DNA from: Sphingomonas sp. LY54
GTDB taxonomy: Bacteria; Pseudomonadota; Alphaproteobacteria; Sphingomonadales; Sphingomonadaceae
NCBI RefSeq assembly: GCF_035594035.1
Contig: NZ_CP141588.1
Location: forward strand, 682,001 to 746,000
Length of the DNA: 64,000 nt
Direction: 5' to 3'
The translations under genes and the position numbers were made by a program. Below are positions 8,854 to 16,822 of the stretch, piece after piece. The notes under the pieces are model-generated. The model made no database searches and was not told the origin of the DNA. It saw only the letters and a program-made list of their open reading frames with translations. Within the stretch, counting starts at the first letter, position 1. Every line of letters starts with the position of its first letter.

Positions 8854-10746
8854 TCATTCCCCCTTCCTCTCGATCCGCACCAGCAAGGTGCCTTCGCTCA
8901 CTTGCGCGCCCTCGGCGGCGTGGAGCTCGGCGACGATACCGTCGAACGGGGCGAGAAGGCTATGCTCCATCTTCATCGCCTCCAGCGTGACGAGCTTCGC
9001 GCCCTTGGCGACGAGGTCGCCCTGGCGCGCGTCGACCGCGATCACGCGCCCCGGCATCGGCGACACCAACGCCCCGTCGGACGCGGCGTCGCCGCCCGCG
9101 GCCCCGCTCGCCCCGGGCAAAGTAAAGGCGAAGGCCTGGCCGTCGGCGAAGACCAGCATCGCGTCGCCATGGGCGGTGGCGGCGCCCTCGAGTTCCTGCT
9201 CCTCGCCGAGCGCGACCGCGCGTGTCTCGCCGCCATGGCTCAAGGCCACGCGCAGGTCCGGCGCGGCATTGGCGCGGAAGCCCTGCAGCGCGCGCCACGG
9301 ATCGGCCCCATCCGAAGCCCCGCCGAAATCGGACGCGAGCATCGCCTCGGCCGCCAGGTTCCAGATGCCCTCGCCCGGCCTGGAATCGGGCACGAGACGG
9401 TCGATCCGCGCCGGGATGAAGGCGGTATCGACGTCGCCGGCGCGGAAATCGGGATCGTCCGCGGCGCAGGCGAGGAAAGCTGCGTTAGTCTTGACCGGCC
9501 ACACCTCGACCTGTTGCAGCGTATCCACCAGCCGGTCGATCGCCTCGCCGCGGGTGGCGCCGGTGGCGATCAGCTTGGCGACCATCGGGTCGTAATAAGG
9601 GCTGATCCGGTCGCCTTCCTCGACGCCGGTATCGATGCGGATGCGCCCGCCCAGCACGAAATGATCGAGCCGTCCGGTCGAAGGCAGGAATTCGTGGGCC
9701 GGATCCTCGGCATAGAGCCGCGCCTCCATCGCCCAGCCGGCGATCGATAGCTCGTCCTGCCGCTTCGGCAGCGTCTCGCCTGAGGCCACGCGCAATTGCC
9801 ACTCGACCAAGTCCTGGCCGGTAATCTCCTCGGTCACCGGATGCTCGACCTGGAGCCGCGTGTTCATTTCCATGAACCAGATGCGGTCGGCGCGCAGGCC
9901 TTCGGACGCGTCGGCGATGAACTCGATCGTGCCCGCGCCGACATAATCCACCGCCTGCGCCGCCTTGACCGCGGCGCCGCAGACCGCCGCGCGCGTCGCT
10001 GCGTCCATGCCCGGCGCGGGTGCTTCCTCGATCACTTTCTGGTGGCGGCGCTGCAGCGAGCAGTCGCGCTCGAACAGATGGACGACATTGCCGTGCGTAT
10101 CTCCGAACACCTGCACCTCGATATGGCGCGGCCGCTCGATATATTTCTCGATGAGGACGCGGTCGTCGCCGAACGACGAGGCCGCTTCGCGCTTGCAGCT
10201 TTGCAGCATGTCGGCGAACTCGCCTGCCGCATTGACCTTGCGCATCCCCTTGCCGCCGCCGCCCGCGACCGCCTTGATCAGCACCGGATAGCCGATCGCG
10301 TCGGCCTCGGTCTTGAGGCGATCGGGGCTCTGGTCGTCGCCGAGATAGCCAGGCGTGGTCGGCACTCCGGCTGCGTCCATCAGCCGCTTGGCCGCGTCCT
10401 TGAGGCCCATGGCGGTGATGCTGGCCGGATTGGGGCCGACCCAGACCAAGCCGGCGTCGATCACTGCCTGCGCGAAGGCAGCGTTTTCAGACAGGAAGCC
10501 GTAGCCCGGATGGATCGCCTCGGCGCCCGAGGCTCTGGCGGCGGCGATGACCCGCTCCCCGACCAGATAGCTCTCCCGCGCCGGGCTCGGCCCGATATGC
10601 ACCGCCTCGTCCGCCTCGCGCACATGCAGCGCGTGCCGGTCCGCGTCGGAGAAGACGGCGACGGTGCGGATGCCGAGCCGCCGCGCGGTCCGGATGATCC
10701 GGCAGGCGATCTCGCCCCGGTTGGCGATGAGAAGGGAGCGGATCAT
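8854..10746 (-). CDS. mccA: Methylcrotonyl-CoA carboxylase alpha (biotin) subunit
   Basis: This 630-residue biotin-dependent carboxylase subunit has the biotin carboxylase domain at about 1-445 ('LIANRGEIACRI', ATP loop 'GGGGKGMRKV', 'MEMNTRLQVEHPVTE'). A linker domain follows and then a C-terminal biotinyl domain with EAMKMEH, biotinyl lysine K592. It carboxylates biotin with ATP and bicarbonate for transfer by the beta subunit. Substrate is inferred from the partner beta subunit and the isovaleryl-CoA dehydrogenase upstream. Biotin carboxylase subunits of this shape also serve propionyl- or geranyl-CoA. ATG 10746 begins the conserved MIRSLLIANRGE. Confidence 0.9.
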   Translation of the reverse strand: MIRSLLIANRGEIACRIIRTARRLGIRTVAVFSDADRHALHVREADEAVHIGPSPARESYLVGERVIAAARASGAEAIHPGYGFLSENAAFAQAVIDAGLVWVGPNPASITAMGLKDAAKRLMDAAGVPTTPGYLGDDQSPDRLKTEADAIGYPVLIKAVAGGGGKGMRKVNAAGEFADMLQSCKREAASSFGDDRVLIEKYIERPRHIEVQVFGDTHGNVVHLFERDCSLQRRHQKVIEEAPAPGMDAATRAAVCGAAVKAAQAVDYVGAGTIEFIADASEGLRADRIWFMEMNTRLQVEHPVTEEITGQDLVEWQLRVASGETLPKRQDELSIAGWAMEARLYAEDPAHEFLPSTGRLDHFVLGGRIRIDTGVEEGDRISPYYDPMVAKLIATGATRGEAIDRLVDTLQQVEVWPVKTNAAFLACAADDPDFRAGDVDTAFIPARIDRLVPDSRPGEGIWNLAAEAMLASDFGGASDGADPWRALQGFRANAAPDLRVALSHGGETRAVALGEEQELEGAATAHGDAMLVFADGQAFAFTLPGASGAAGGDAASDGALVSPMPGRVIAVDARQGDLVAKGAKLVTLEAMKMEHSLLAPFDGIVAELHAAEGAQVSEGTLLVRIERKGE

Positions 10747-10753
10747 AATGCGA

Positions 10754-10807
10754 TCCTCCCCGGCACGGGGAGGGGGACCATGCGCAGCATGGTGGAGGGG
10801 CTGGCAC
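10754..10807. repeat. Palindromic repeat copy A flanking DUF559 gene
   Basis: The element begins TCCTCCCCGGCACGGGGAGG and continues through a hairpin ACCATGCGCAGCATGGT to GGAGGGGCTGGCACG. It is the inverted counterpart of copy B (11148-11200) and has the same orientation as copy C (11211-11267). The DUF559 start codon follows at 10809, directly at its edge. Confidence 0.85.
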
Positions 10808-10808
10808 G

Positions 10809-11204
10809 ATGCTGACAGGTCCAGGCGCGACGATCGGCAAGGCCCGCAGGCTGCGGCGGCAGATGACCCTGCCCGAGGTTTTGCTGTGGCGCGCGCTCCG
10901 GGAGCGCCCCGGCGGTTTCAAGTTCAGAAGACAGCATCCGGCAGGTCCGTTCGTCTTGGATTTCGTGTGCCTCGAAGCGCGGCTGGCCATTGAGGTGGAT
11001 GGAGCGGCGCACGATCGGGGTGCCATTCCGGCGGGCGACGAAGCGCGCGACGAATGGCTGATGGCGCAGGGTTTCAGGACCCTTCGCATCCCTGCGCGGG
11101 AAGTCCTGTCCAACCTGGACGGAGCGCTCGCCCACATCGTTGCTCAATGCCAGCCCCTCCACCGTCCTGCGGACGGTCCCCCTCCCCGTACCGGGGAGGA
11201 TTGA
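10809..11204 (+). CDS. DUF559 (Vsr-like endonuclease fold) protein
   Basis: This 131-residue protein of the DUF559 family is distantly related to very-short-patch-repair and other PD-(D/E)XK nucleases. It shows 'RRLRRQMTLPEVLLWRALRE', the core 'FVLDFVCLEARLAIEVDGAAHD' (D..E.D nuclease-like residues) and 'RDEWLMAQGFRTLRIPAREVLSNLDG'. It is the only plus-strand gene inside the minus-strand leucine operon. Inverted palindromic repeats flank it, and its last residues (PLHRPADGPPPRTGED) are encoded by repeat copy B. Context suggests a small mobile or repeat-borne cassette. Activity is unproven. Confidence 0.85.
   Translation: MLTGPGATIGKARRLRRQMTLPEVLLWRALRERPGGFKFRRQHPAGPFVLDFVCLEARLAIEVDGAAHDRGAIPAGDEARDEWLMAQGFRTLRIPAREVLSNLDGALAHIVAQCQPLHRPADGPPPRTGED
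11148..11200. repeat. Palindromic repeat copy B (inverted relative to A and C)
   Basis: TGCCAGCCCCTCCACCGTCC leads through GGACGGT to CCCCCTCCCCGTACCGGGGAGGA. It is the reverse complement of copy A with a few substitutions. The end of the DUF559 reading frame lies inside it. Confidence 0.85.
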
Positions 11205-11210
11205 ACTGCA

Positions 11211-11267
11211 CATCCTTCCCAGTACGGGGAGGTGGCAGCGCGGAGCGCTGACGGAGGGGTTGGCACG
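11211..11267. repeat. Palindromic repeat copy C (degenerate)
   Basis: This copy runs CATCCTTCCCAGTACGGGGA, then a hairpin GCAGCGCGGAGCGCTG, then ACGGAGGGGTTGGCACG. It has the order and orientation of copy A but several mismatches. It ends 14 bp from the mccB stop codon. Confidence 0.75.
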
Positions 11268-11281
11268 CTGTCCACTCACCA

Positions 11282-12877
11282 TCACATCCTGAACAGCCCG
11301 AATTGGGCTCGCTCCGGGATCGGCGCGTTGAGCGAGGCGCTGAAGGCCAGGCCCAGCACGTCGCGCGTCTGGGCCGGGTCGATGATGCCGTCGTCCCAAA
11401 GGCGCGCGGTGGCGTGATAGGGATTGCCTTCGTCCTCGTAGCGCTGGCGGATCGGCGCCTTGAAGGCCTCGGCGTCCTCCGGACTCCAGCTGTCGGCGTC
11501 CTTGTGCACGGTCGCCAGCACGCTGGCCGCCTGCTCGCCGCCCATCACGCTGATCCGCGCATTGGGCCAGGTGAACAGGAAGCGGGGCGAGTAGGCGCGG
11601 CCGCACATGCCGTAATTGCCGGCGCCGAAGCTGCCGCCGATCAGCACCGTCACCTTGGGCACTTGCGCGGTCGCCACCGCGGTCACGAGCTTGGCGCCAT
11701 TCTTGGCGATCCCTTCGGCCTCATATTTGCCGCCGACCATGAAGCCCGAGATGTTCTGCAGGAACAGCAGGGGCGTGCGCCGCTGGCAGGCGAGTTCGAT
11801 GAAATGCGCGCCCTTCAAGGCGCTCTCGCTGAACAGGATGCCGTTATTGGCGACGATCGCGACAGGCATGCCCCAGATGCGCGCGAAGCCGCAGACCAGG
11901 GTGGTGCCGTAGAGCGGCTTGAATTCGTGGAAGTCCGATCCGTCGACGATCCGGCCGATCACCTCGCGCACGTCATAGGGCGTGCGCACGTCGTCCGGGA
12001 TGATCCCGTAGAGATCTTCCGCGTCGAGCTTCGGCTCGACCGGCTCGGCGATGTCGAGACCGGCGCCCTTTACCGTGTTGAGACGCGAGACGATGTCGCG
12101 GACGATGCTCAGCGCATGCTCGTCATTCTCGGCAAGATGGTCGACGACGCCGGATTTGCGCGCATGGAGGTCGCCGCCGCCCAAATCCTCGGCGCTGATC
12201 ACCTCCCCGGTCGCGGCCTTCACCAAAGGCGGGCCGGCGAGGAAGATCGTGCCCTGGTTGCGGACGATCACGCTCTCGTCGCTCATCGCCGGCACATAGG
12301 CGCCGCCGGCGGTGCAGCTTCCCATCACGCAGGCGATCTGGGCGATGCCCATGCTGCTCATCTGCGCCTGATTGTAGAAGATGCGGCCGAAATGGTCGCG
12401 GTCGGGGAAGACCTCGGCCTGGTGCGGCAAATTGGCGCCGCCGCTGTCGACCAGATAGACGCAGGGCAGCCGGTTCTGCATCGCGATCTCCTGCGCGCGC
12501 AGATGCTTCTTCACCGTCATCGGGAAATAGGCGCCGCCCTTCACGGTCGGATCGTTGGCCACCACCATCGCCTCGCGGCCCGAAACGCGGCCGATGCCGG
12601 CGATCACGCCCGCGCCGGGCGCCTCGCCCTTGTACATGTCGCAGGCGGCGAGCTGGCCGACCTCGAGGAAGGGCGAGCCAGGATCGAGCAGCCCCGCCAC
12701 CCGGTCGCGCGGCAGCAATTTGCCGCGGCTCACATGACGCTCGCGATGCTTGTCGGGCCCGCCGAGCGCCGCCTGCGCCACACGCTCTTGCAGCTCCTGC
12801 ACCAGCGCGCGATTGTGCGCGGCGTAGCGGCGGAAGGTGTCGGAGCCCTCGTCGATCTTGGAAGTGATGGTGGTCAT
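11282..12877 (-). CDS. mccB: Methylcrotonyl-CoA carboxylase beta (carboxyltransferase) subunit
   Basis: This 531-residue carboxyltransferase moves CO2 from biotin to 3-methylcrotonyl-CoA. Both crotonase-like halves are present. Diagnostic stretches are '[19 protein letters not shown]', '[27 protein letters not shown]' and '[39 protein letters not shown]', as in MCC beta rather than propionyl-CoA carboxylase. Its ATG overlaps the stop of the small membrane protein gene (ATGA). A 535-bp stretch with the DUF559 cassette separates it from mccA, its obligate partner. Confidence 0.93.
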   Translation of the reverse strand: MTTITSKIDEGSDTFRRYAAHNRALVQELQERVAQAALGGPDKHRERHVSRGKLLPRDRVAGLLDPGSPFLEVGQLAACDMYKGEAPGAGVIAGIGRVSGREAMVVANDPTVKGGAYFPMTVKKHLRAQEIAMQNRLPCVYLVDSGGANLPHQAEVFPDRDHFGRIFYNQAQMSSMGIAQIACVMGSCTAGGAYVPAMSDESVIVRNQGTIFLAGPPLVKAATGEVISAEDLGGGDLHARKSGVVDHLAENDEHALSIVRDIVSRLNTVKGAGLDIAEPVEPKLDAEDLYGIIPDDVRTPYDVREVIGRIVDGSDFHEFKPLYGTTLVCGFARIWGMPVAIVANNGILFSESALKGAHFIELACQRRTPLLFLQNISGFMVGGKYEAEGIAKNGAKLVTAVATAQVPKVTVLIGGSFGAGNYGMCGRAYSPRFLFTWPNARISVMGGEQAASVLATVHKDADSWSPEDAEAFKAPIRQRYEDEGNPYHATARLWDDGIIDPAQTRDVLGLAFSASLNAPIPERAQFGLFRM

Positions 12878-13152
12878 GCCTTGGCCCCCTCGGGCGCGCC
12901 GGCCGGGCGCTTCCGGATCAGATAGCGGTACACGCCGACCGCGTTGATGCCGAGCAGGATGATGTTCTGCGTCGCCAGCGCGCCCTCCTCGTCGAGCAGC
13001 CCGTAGACGATGAAGCTGATCGACGACGTGACGAACAGCACCATCGCCCAGCCGGTGGCGCGCCGGCCGAGATCAAGCGCGACGACTAAAGCGGCGATCA
13101 CCGCGCTGCCGGCGGCGTACCATTCGATGATCTCAAGCAGGGTCTTGCTCAT
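12874..13152 (-). CDS. Small three-helix membrane protein in the leucine operon
   Basis: This 92-residue protein has three likely transmembrane helices (about 12-28, 34-53 and 62-80) and a basic C-terminal tail ([13 protein letters not shown]). ATG 13152 overlaps the isovaleryl-CoA dehydrogenase stop (ATGA), and its stop overlaps the mccB ATG (ATGA). It is therefore translationally locked between two enzymes of the pathway. The layout resembles small CBU_0592-like or PQ-loop-like membrane proteins, but I cannot assign a family firmly. A role in leucine or isovalerate handling is context only. Confidence 0.75.
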   Translation of the reverse strand: MSKTLLEIIEWYAAGSAVIAALVVALDLGRRATGWAMVLFVTSSISFIVYGLLDEEGALATQNIILLGINAVGVYRYLIRKRPAGAPEGAKA

Positions 13153-14303
13153 GCGCCGATCAATTCGCGGCCGATCAGCATGCGGCGGATCTCGTTCGTG
13201 CCGGCGCCGATATCGAGCAATTTGGCGTCGCGCATGAAGCGCTCGACCGGCCAGTCCTTGGTATAGCCGGCGCCGCCCAGCGCCTGGATGGCCTCGAGCG
13301 AGGTCTTCACCGCATTCTCCGAGGCGAGCAGGATCGCGCCGGCGGCGTCGAACCGCGTCGTCCGGCCGGCGTCGCAGGCGCGGGCGACGGCATAGACGTA
13401 GGCGCGGGCGGAATTCAGCGCGACATACATGTCCGCCACCTTGGCCTGCATCAGCTGGAAGGTGCCGATCGCCTGGCCGAATTGCTTGCGCTCGCGGACA
13501 TAGGGCAGCACCACGTCGAGGCACGCCTGCATGATGCCGAGCTGGATGCCGGCGAGCACGGTACGCTCGTAGTCGAGGCCGGACATCAGCACGCCGACGC
13601 CGCCGTTGACGGGGCCCATCACATTCTCTTCGGGCACGAAGCAGTCGTTGAACACCAATTCTCCGGTGGGCGAGCCGCGCATGCCCATCTTGTCGAGCTT
13701 CTGGCCGAGGCTGAAGCCCTCGAAATCCTTCTCGATGATGAAGGTGGTGATGCCGCGCGAGCCGTCGCCGGTCTTGGCATAGACCACCAGCACGTCGGCA
13801 TCATGGGCGTTGGTGATCCAGAATTTGGTGCCGTTGAGCCGATAGCCGCCGTCGACCTTGTCGGCCTTGAGCTTCATCGAGACGACGTCCGACCCCGCGC
13901 CCGCTTCCGACATGGCGAGGCTGCCGACATGCTCGCCGGAAATGAGCCTGGGCAGATATTTCGTCTTCTGCTCGGGATTGGCCCAGCGCCGGATCTGGTT
14001 GACGCACAGGTTGGAATGCGCGCCGTAGCTGAGGCCGATCGAGGCCGAGGCGCGCGCCACTTCCTCCTGCGCCACGACATGTTCGAGATAGCCGAGGCCG
14101 AGGCCGCCAAACTCCTCCTCGACCGTGATGCCGTGCAGGCCGAGCGCGCCCATCTCCGGCCAAAGCTCGCGCGGGAACCAGTCCTCCTCGTCGATCTTCG
14201 CGGCCAGCGGCGCGATCCGGTCGGAGGCGAAGCGGCTGGTCGTCTCGCGGATGGCGTCGGCCATCTCGCCGAGCGCGAAGTCGAAAGCGGGTGCGGCGGC
14301 CAT
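13149..14303 (-). CDS. ivd: Isovaleryl-CoA dehydrogenase
   Basis: This FAD acyl-CoA dehydrogenase converts isovaleryl-CoA to 3-methylcrotonyl-CoA, the first committed oxidation of leucine breakdown. It contains '[18 protein letters not shown]', '[21 protein letters not shown]', the catalytic-glutamate segment '[15 protein letters not shown]' (glutamate placed as in isovaleryl-CoA dehydrogenases) and '[33 protein letters not shown]'. ATG 14303 is chosen because GGAGAG lies just upstream; an in-frame ATG at 14333 would add ten residues. It is 384 residues and heads the operon. The LysR gene is divergent from it. Confidence 0.92.
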   Translation of the reverse strand: MAAAPAFDFALGEMADAIRETTSRFASDRIAPLAAKIDEEDWFPRELWPEMGALGLHGITVEEEFGGLGLGYLEHVVAQEEVARASASIGLSYGAHSNLCVNQIRRWANPEQKTKYLPRLISGEHVGSLAMSEAGAGSDVVSMKLKADKVDGGYRLNGTKFWITNAHDADVLVVYAKTGDGSRGITTFIIEKDFEGFSLGQKLDKMGMRGSPTGELVFNDCFVPEENVMGPVNGGVGVLMSGLDYERTVLAGIQLGIMQACLDVVLPYVRERKQFGQAIGTFQLMQAKVADMYVALNSARAYVYAVARACDAGRTTRFDAAGAILLASENAVKTSLEAIQALGGAGYTKDWPVERFMRDAKLLDIGAGTNEIRRMLIGRELIGA

Positions 14304-14378
14304 GTCTCTCTCCGAATTGTTTGGCGCGCTCATAGCGCAGGCACGATCATCAGAAAAATTGAAAGAGCGCGAGACTTG

Positions 14379-14397
14379 TCATAGGATTGCCCTATGA
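14379..14397. promoter_or_regulatory. LysR-type operator (T-N11-A) at the lysR start
   Basis: TCATAGG-N5-CCTATGA forms an interrupted palindrome. Its core ATAG-N7-CTAT (14381-14395) fits the LysR box T-N11-A. It overlaps the lysR ATG (14394) and lies about 80 bp upstream of the ivd start, a classic position for autorepression and control of the divergent operon. Confidence 0.65.
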
Positions 14398-15335
14398 TCA
14401 GCCGCACCCATCTGCGTCAGTTCCTGGCCGTCGTCGACACCGGCAATTTCACGCGCGCAGCCCTCCACATCAATGTCGCCCAACCGACGCTCTCGGCCGG
14501 CATCGCCGAACTCGAAAAGCGGCTCGGCGCCAAATTGTTCGCGCGCACCAACCGCCGCGTCCAGCTGACCGAGGCCGGCAACCGCCTCCTCGCCCATGCC
14601 CGCGCGGTCGAACGCGAATTCCACCTCGCCGAGCAGAGTGTCACCGGCCTCGCGCCGCCGGTCCGCGCCATCCGTCTCGGCGTGCTGGCGACGATCGCCA
14701 CCCGCTTCCTGGAAGAGACGCTGGGCGCCTATTCCAGTTCCGAGCCTGTCGAGGTGACCGAAGGCAGCGAGCGGGAATTGAGCAGCGCGCTCGCCGCCGG
14801 CCGGCTGGATCTTGCCCTCACCATGCTGCGCCCCGGCGAGATGCGGACGACCGAGTCGCTGTGGCGCGAGGAGTACCGGCTCGCTTTGCCCGTCAGCCAC
14901 CGCCTCGCCGGCGCGGCCGAGGTCGCAGCGGAGGAGGTGGCCGGCGACACGATGATCGCCCGCCGCGCATGCGAGGCGCTCGCCGACACCAGCCGCCATT
15001 TCACCGAGCGCGGCGTCCGACCGCCGTTCAGCTTCCGCTCGCCCAACGACGACCGCGCGCTCGCCATGGTCCGCGCCGGGCTCGGCATCACCGTCGCGCC
15101 CGAAAGCCTGCGCGCCGACGGCATCGCCATGCCACGCCTCGCGGGATTCGGCCTGAAACGCGAGATTGGCCTCCTCTTCGCGCCGCACTGGGCGGACCAT
15201 TATGGATGGGATCACCCTCTCCTCCGCGCACTGCGAATGCCCGGGCCAGACCAGCGCAGCACTCCCACCGTTCGCCCTAAGCTTGTCGAAGGGCCACCCT
15301 TGGCTCTAGGAGCAGGCGCAAAGCAACGGGACTAG
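14394..15335 (+). CDS. LysR-family transcriptional regulator
   Basis: This 313-residue regulator has an N-terminal winged helix-turn-helix (about 3-62, 'HLRQFLAVVDTGNFTRAALHINVAQPTLSAGIAELEKRLGAKLFARTNRR'). A type 2 periplasmic-binding-like effector domain follows (about 85-290). It is divergent from the leucine-degradation operon and its start codon sits in a T-N11-A palindrome, so it probably controls both itself and that operon. The effector may be a pathway CoA ester, which is inference. The last residues (about 289-313, TVRPKLVEGPPL...) are encoded by an inserted repeat, so the native C-terminus has been replaced or extended. Confidence 0.9.
   Translation: MISRTHLRQFLAVVDTGNFTRAALHINVAQPTLSAGIAELEKRLGAKLFARTNRRVQLTEAGNRLLAHARAVEREFHLAEQSVTGLAPPVRAIRLGVLATIATRFLEETLGAYSSSEPVEVTEGSERELSSALAAGRLDLALTMLRPGEMRTTESLWREEYRLALPVSHRLAGAAEVAAEEVAGDTMIARRACEALADTSRHFTERGVRPPFSFRSPNDDRALAMVRAGLGITVAPESLRADGIAMPRLAGFGLKREIGLLFAPHWADHYGWDHPLLRALRMPGPDQRSTPTVRPKLVEGPPLALGAGAKQRD
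15265..15300. repeat. 'RPxLVEG' type dispersed repeat in lysR 3' end
   Basis: CCGTTCGCCCTAAGCTTGTC followed by GAAGGGCCA is the short dispersed element common in sphingomonads. When translated in this frame it gives VRPKLVEG. Here it is inside the coding frame of the LysR regulator, just before the stop codon. Confidence 0.6.
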
Positions 15336-15377
15336 AGACTGAGTCCTCACGACATCCAGTTTAGCCGGAGACTCTCC

Positions 15378-16565
15378 ATGACCGCCGACCCGATCGTCAT
15401 CCTCTCCTATGCCCGCACGCCGATGGGCAGCTTCCAGGGCGCGCTCGCCGGCGCCACCGCCACCGATCTCGGCGCCACCGCGGTCAAGGCCGCGGTCGAG
15501 CGCGCCGGCGTCGATCCGCAAGCGATCGACCGCATCTACATGGGCTGCGTGCTCCCCGCCGGCCTCGGCCAGGCACCCGCGCGCCAGGCGGCGCTCTATG
15601 CCGGCCTGCCCCATGCGGTCGAGGCGGTGACGATCAACAAGATGTGCGGCTCGGGCATGAAGGCCGCGATGATGGCCGCGGACACGATCGCCGCGGGCTC
15701 GGCCGACATCATCATCGCCGGCGGCATGGAATCGATGTCGAACGCGCCTTATCTGATGAAGAAGCACCGCGCCGGCGCGCGCATCGGCCACGACACGGCC
15801 TACGATCATATGATGCTGGACGGCCTCGAGGACGCCTATGAGCCCGGCCGCGCCATGGGCACCTTCGCCGAGGTTACCGCCGGCGAATATCAGCTCACCC
15901 GCAGCGCCCAGGACGATTATGCGATCGAGTCGCTGACCCGCGCCCAAAAGGCGCAGAACGAAGGCTGGTTCGAGCGCGAGATCGTCGCGGTCGAGGTCAA
16001 GACCCGCAAGGGCACCGAGACCGTCGCCAGGGACGAGCAGCCGGCCAAGGGCGACGCCTCCAAGATCCCGAACCTCAAGCCAGCCTTCGCCAAGGACGGC
16101 ACGATCACCGCCGCCAACGCCTCGTCGATCAGCGACGGCGCCGCCGCTCTGGTCTTGACCCGCGCCTCCACCGCCGAGGCCAAGGGCCTGAAGCCGGTCG
16201 CGCGCATCGTCGCCCAGAGCGCCCACGCCCGCGCGCCCGCCGCCTTCACCACCGCCCCGATCGGCGCAATCGAGCGGCTGCTGGAGAAGACCGGCTGGAG
16301 TGTCGGCGACGTCGACCTGTTCGAGATCAACGAAGCCTTCGCCTGCGTGACGATGTTCGCGATGCGCGACCTCGGCATCCCGCACGACAAGGTCAACATC
16401 CACGGCGGCGCGACCGCTCTGGGCCACCCGATCGGCGCCAGCGGCGCCCGCATCCTCGCCACCCTCATCTCCGCGCTCGAACGCACCGGCGGCAAGCGCG
16501 GCATCGCCTCGCTCTGCATCGGCGGCGGCGAAGCGACCGCGATGGCGGTGGAACTGGTCGACTGA
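15378..16565 (+). CDS. Acetyl-CoA C-acetyltransferase (thiolase)
   Basis: This 395-residue thiolase interconverts acetoacetyl-CoA and two acetyl-CoA, or cleaves a longer 3-ketoacyl-CoA. The catalytic residues are all visible: Cys90 in 'NKMCGSGMKA', His350 in 'GHPIGASGAR' and Cys380 in 'SLCIGGGEATAM'. Length is typical. It lies 42 bp downstream of lysR on the same strand. It fits disposal of acetoacetate-derived acetoacetyl-CoA from leucine, and also general beta-oxidation; no CoA-transferase is seen nearby. Confidence 0.92.
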   Translation: MTADPIVILSYARTPMGSFQGALAGATATDLGATAVKAAVERAGVDPQAIDRIYMGCVLPAGLGQAPARQAALYAGLPHAVEAVTINKMCGSGMKAAMMAADTIAAGSADIIIAGGMESMSNAPYLMKKHRAGARIGHDTAYDHMMLDGLEDAYEPGRAMGTFAEVTAGEYQLTRSAQDDYAIESLTRAQKAQNEGWFEREIVAVEVKTRKGTETVARDEQPAKGDASKIPNLKPAFAKDGTITAANASSISDGAAALVLTRASTAEAKGLKPVARIVAQSAHARAPAAFTTAPIGAIERLLEKTGWSVGDVDLFEINEAFACVTMFAMRDLGIPHDKVNIHGGATALGHPIGASGARILATLISALERTGGKRGIASLCIGGGEATAMAVELVD

Positions 16566-16659
16566 GCAACGACGGACGCTCGCGGAGACGTCGGCGGCGC
16601 CCTTCCCTTCGGCCCCTGTGCCGGTTATGGGTGACGCTTCCTTATGGGAGTGATCGACG

Positions 16660-16812
16660 ATGGGACCAGACGACATCGCACCGAACCAGAACCCCGCCGA
16701 AGCCCCGAAGCCCGATCTGCAGCCGTGGGATGCGCCCAAATTGCGTATCCTCGCTGCAAGCGCGGCGGAGTTCGGCGGCGCCGGGTCGATCGACGCCGAA
16801 GGTCTGTCCTGA
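16660..16812 (+). CDS. 50-residue peptide, candidate RiPP-like precursor
   Basis: ATG-to-TGA gives a 50-residue peptide with a good ribosome binding site (GGGAG, 9 nt before the ATG). The N-terminal half is acidic and Pro/Asn/Ala-rich (MGPDDIAPNQNPAEAPKPD). A leader-like motif 'WDAPKLRILAASAAEFGG' at about 23-40 recalls the W-x-(A/P)-P-x-L-x-x-L signature of lasso and related precursor leaders. The tail is short, polar and Gly/Ser/Asp-containing (AGSIDAEGLS). The gene ends 10 nt before the start of a TPR/2OG-Fe(II) oxygenase, so the two form a unit. No lasso cyclase or protease is adjacent. Precursor status is inference. Confidence 0.6.
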   Translation: MGPDDIAPNQNPAEAPKPDLQPWDAPKLRILAASAAEFGGAGSIDAEGLS

Positions 16813-16822
16813 CGTAGGGTCG

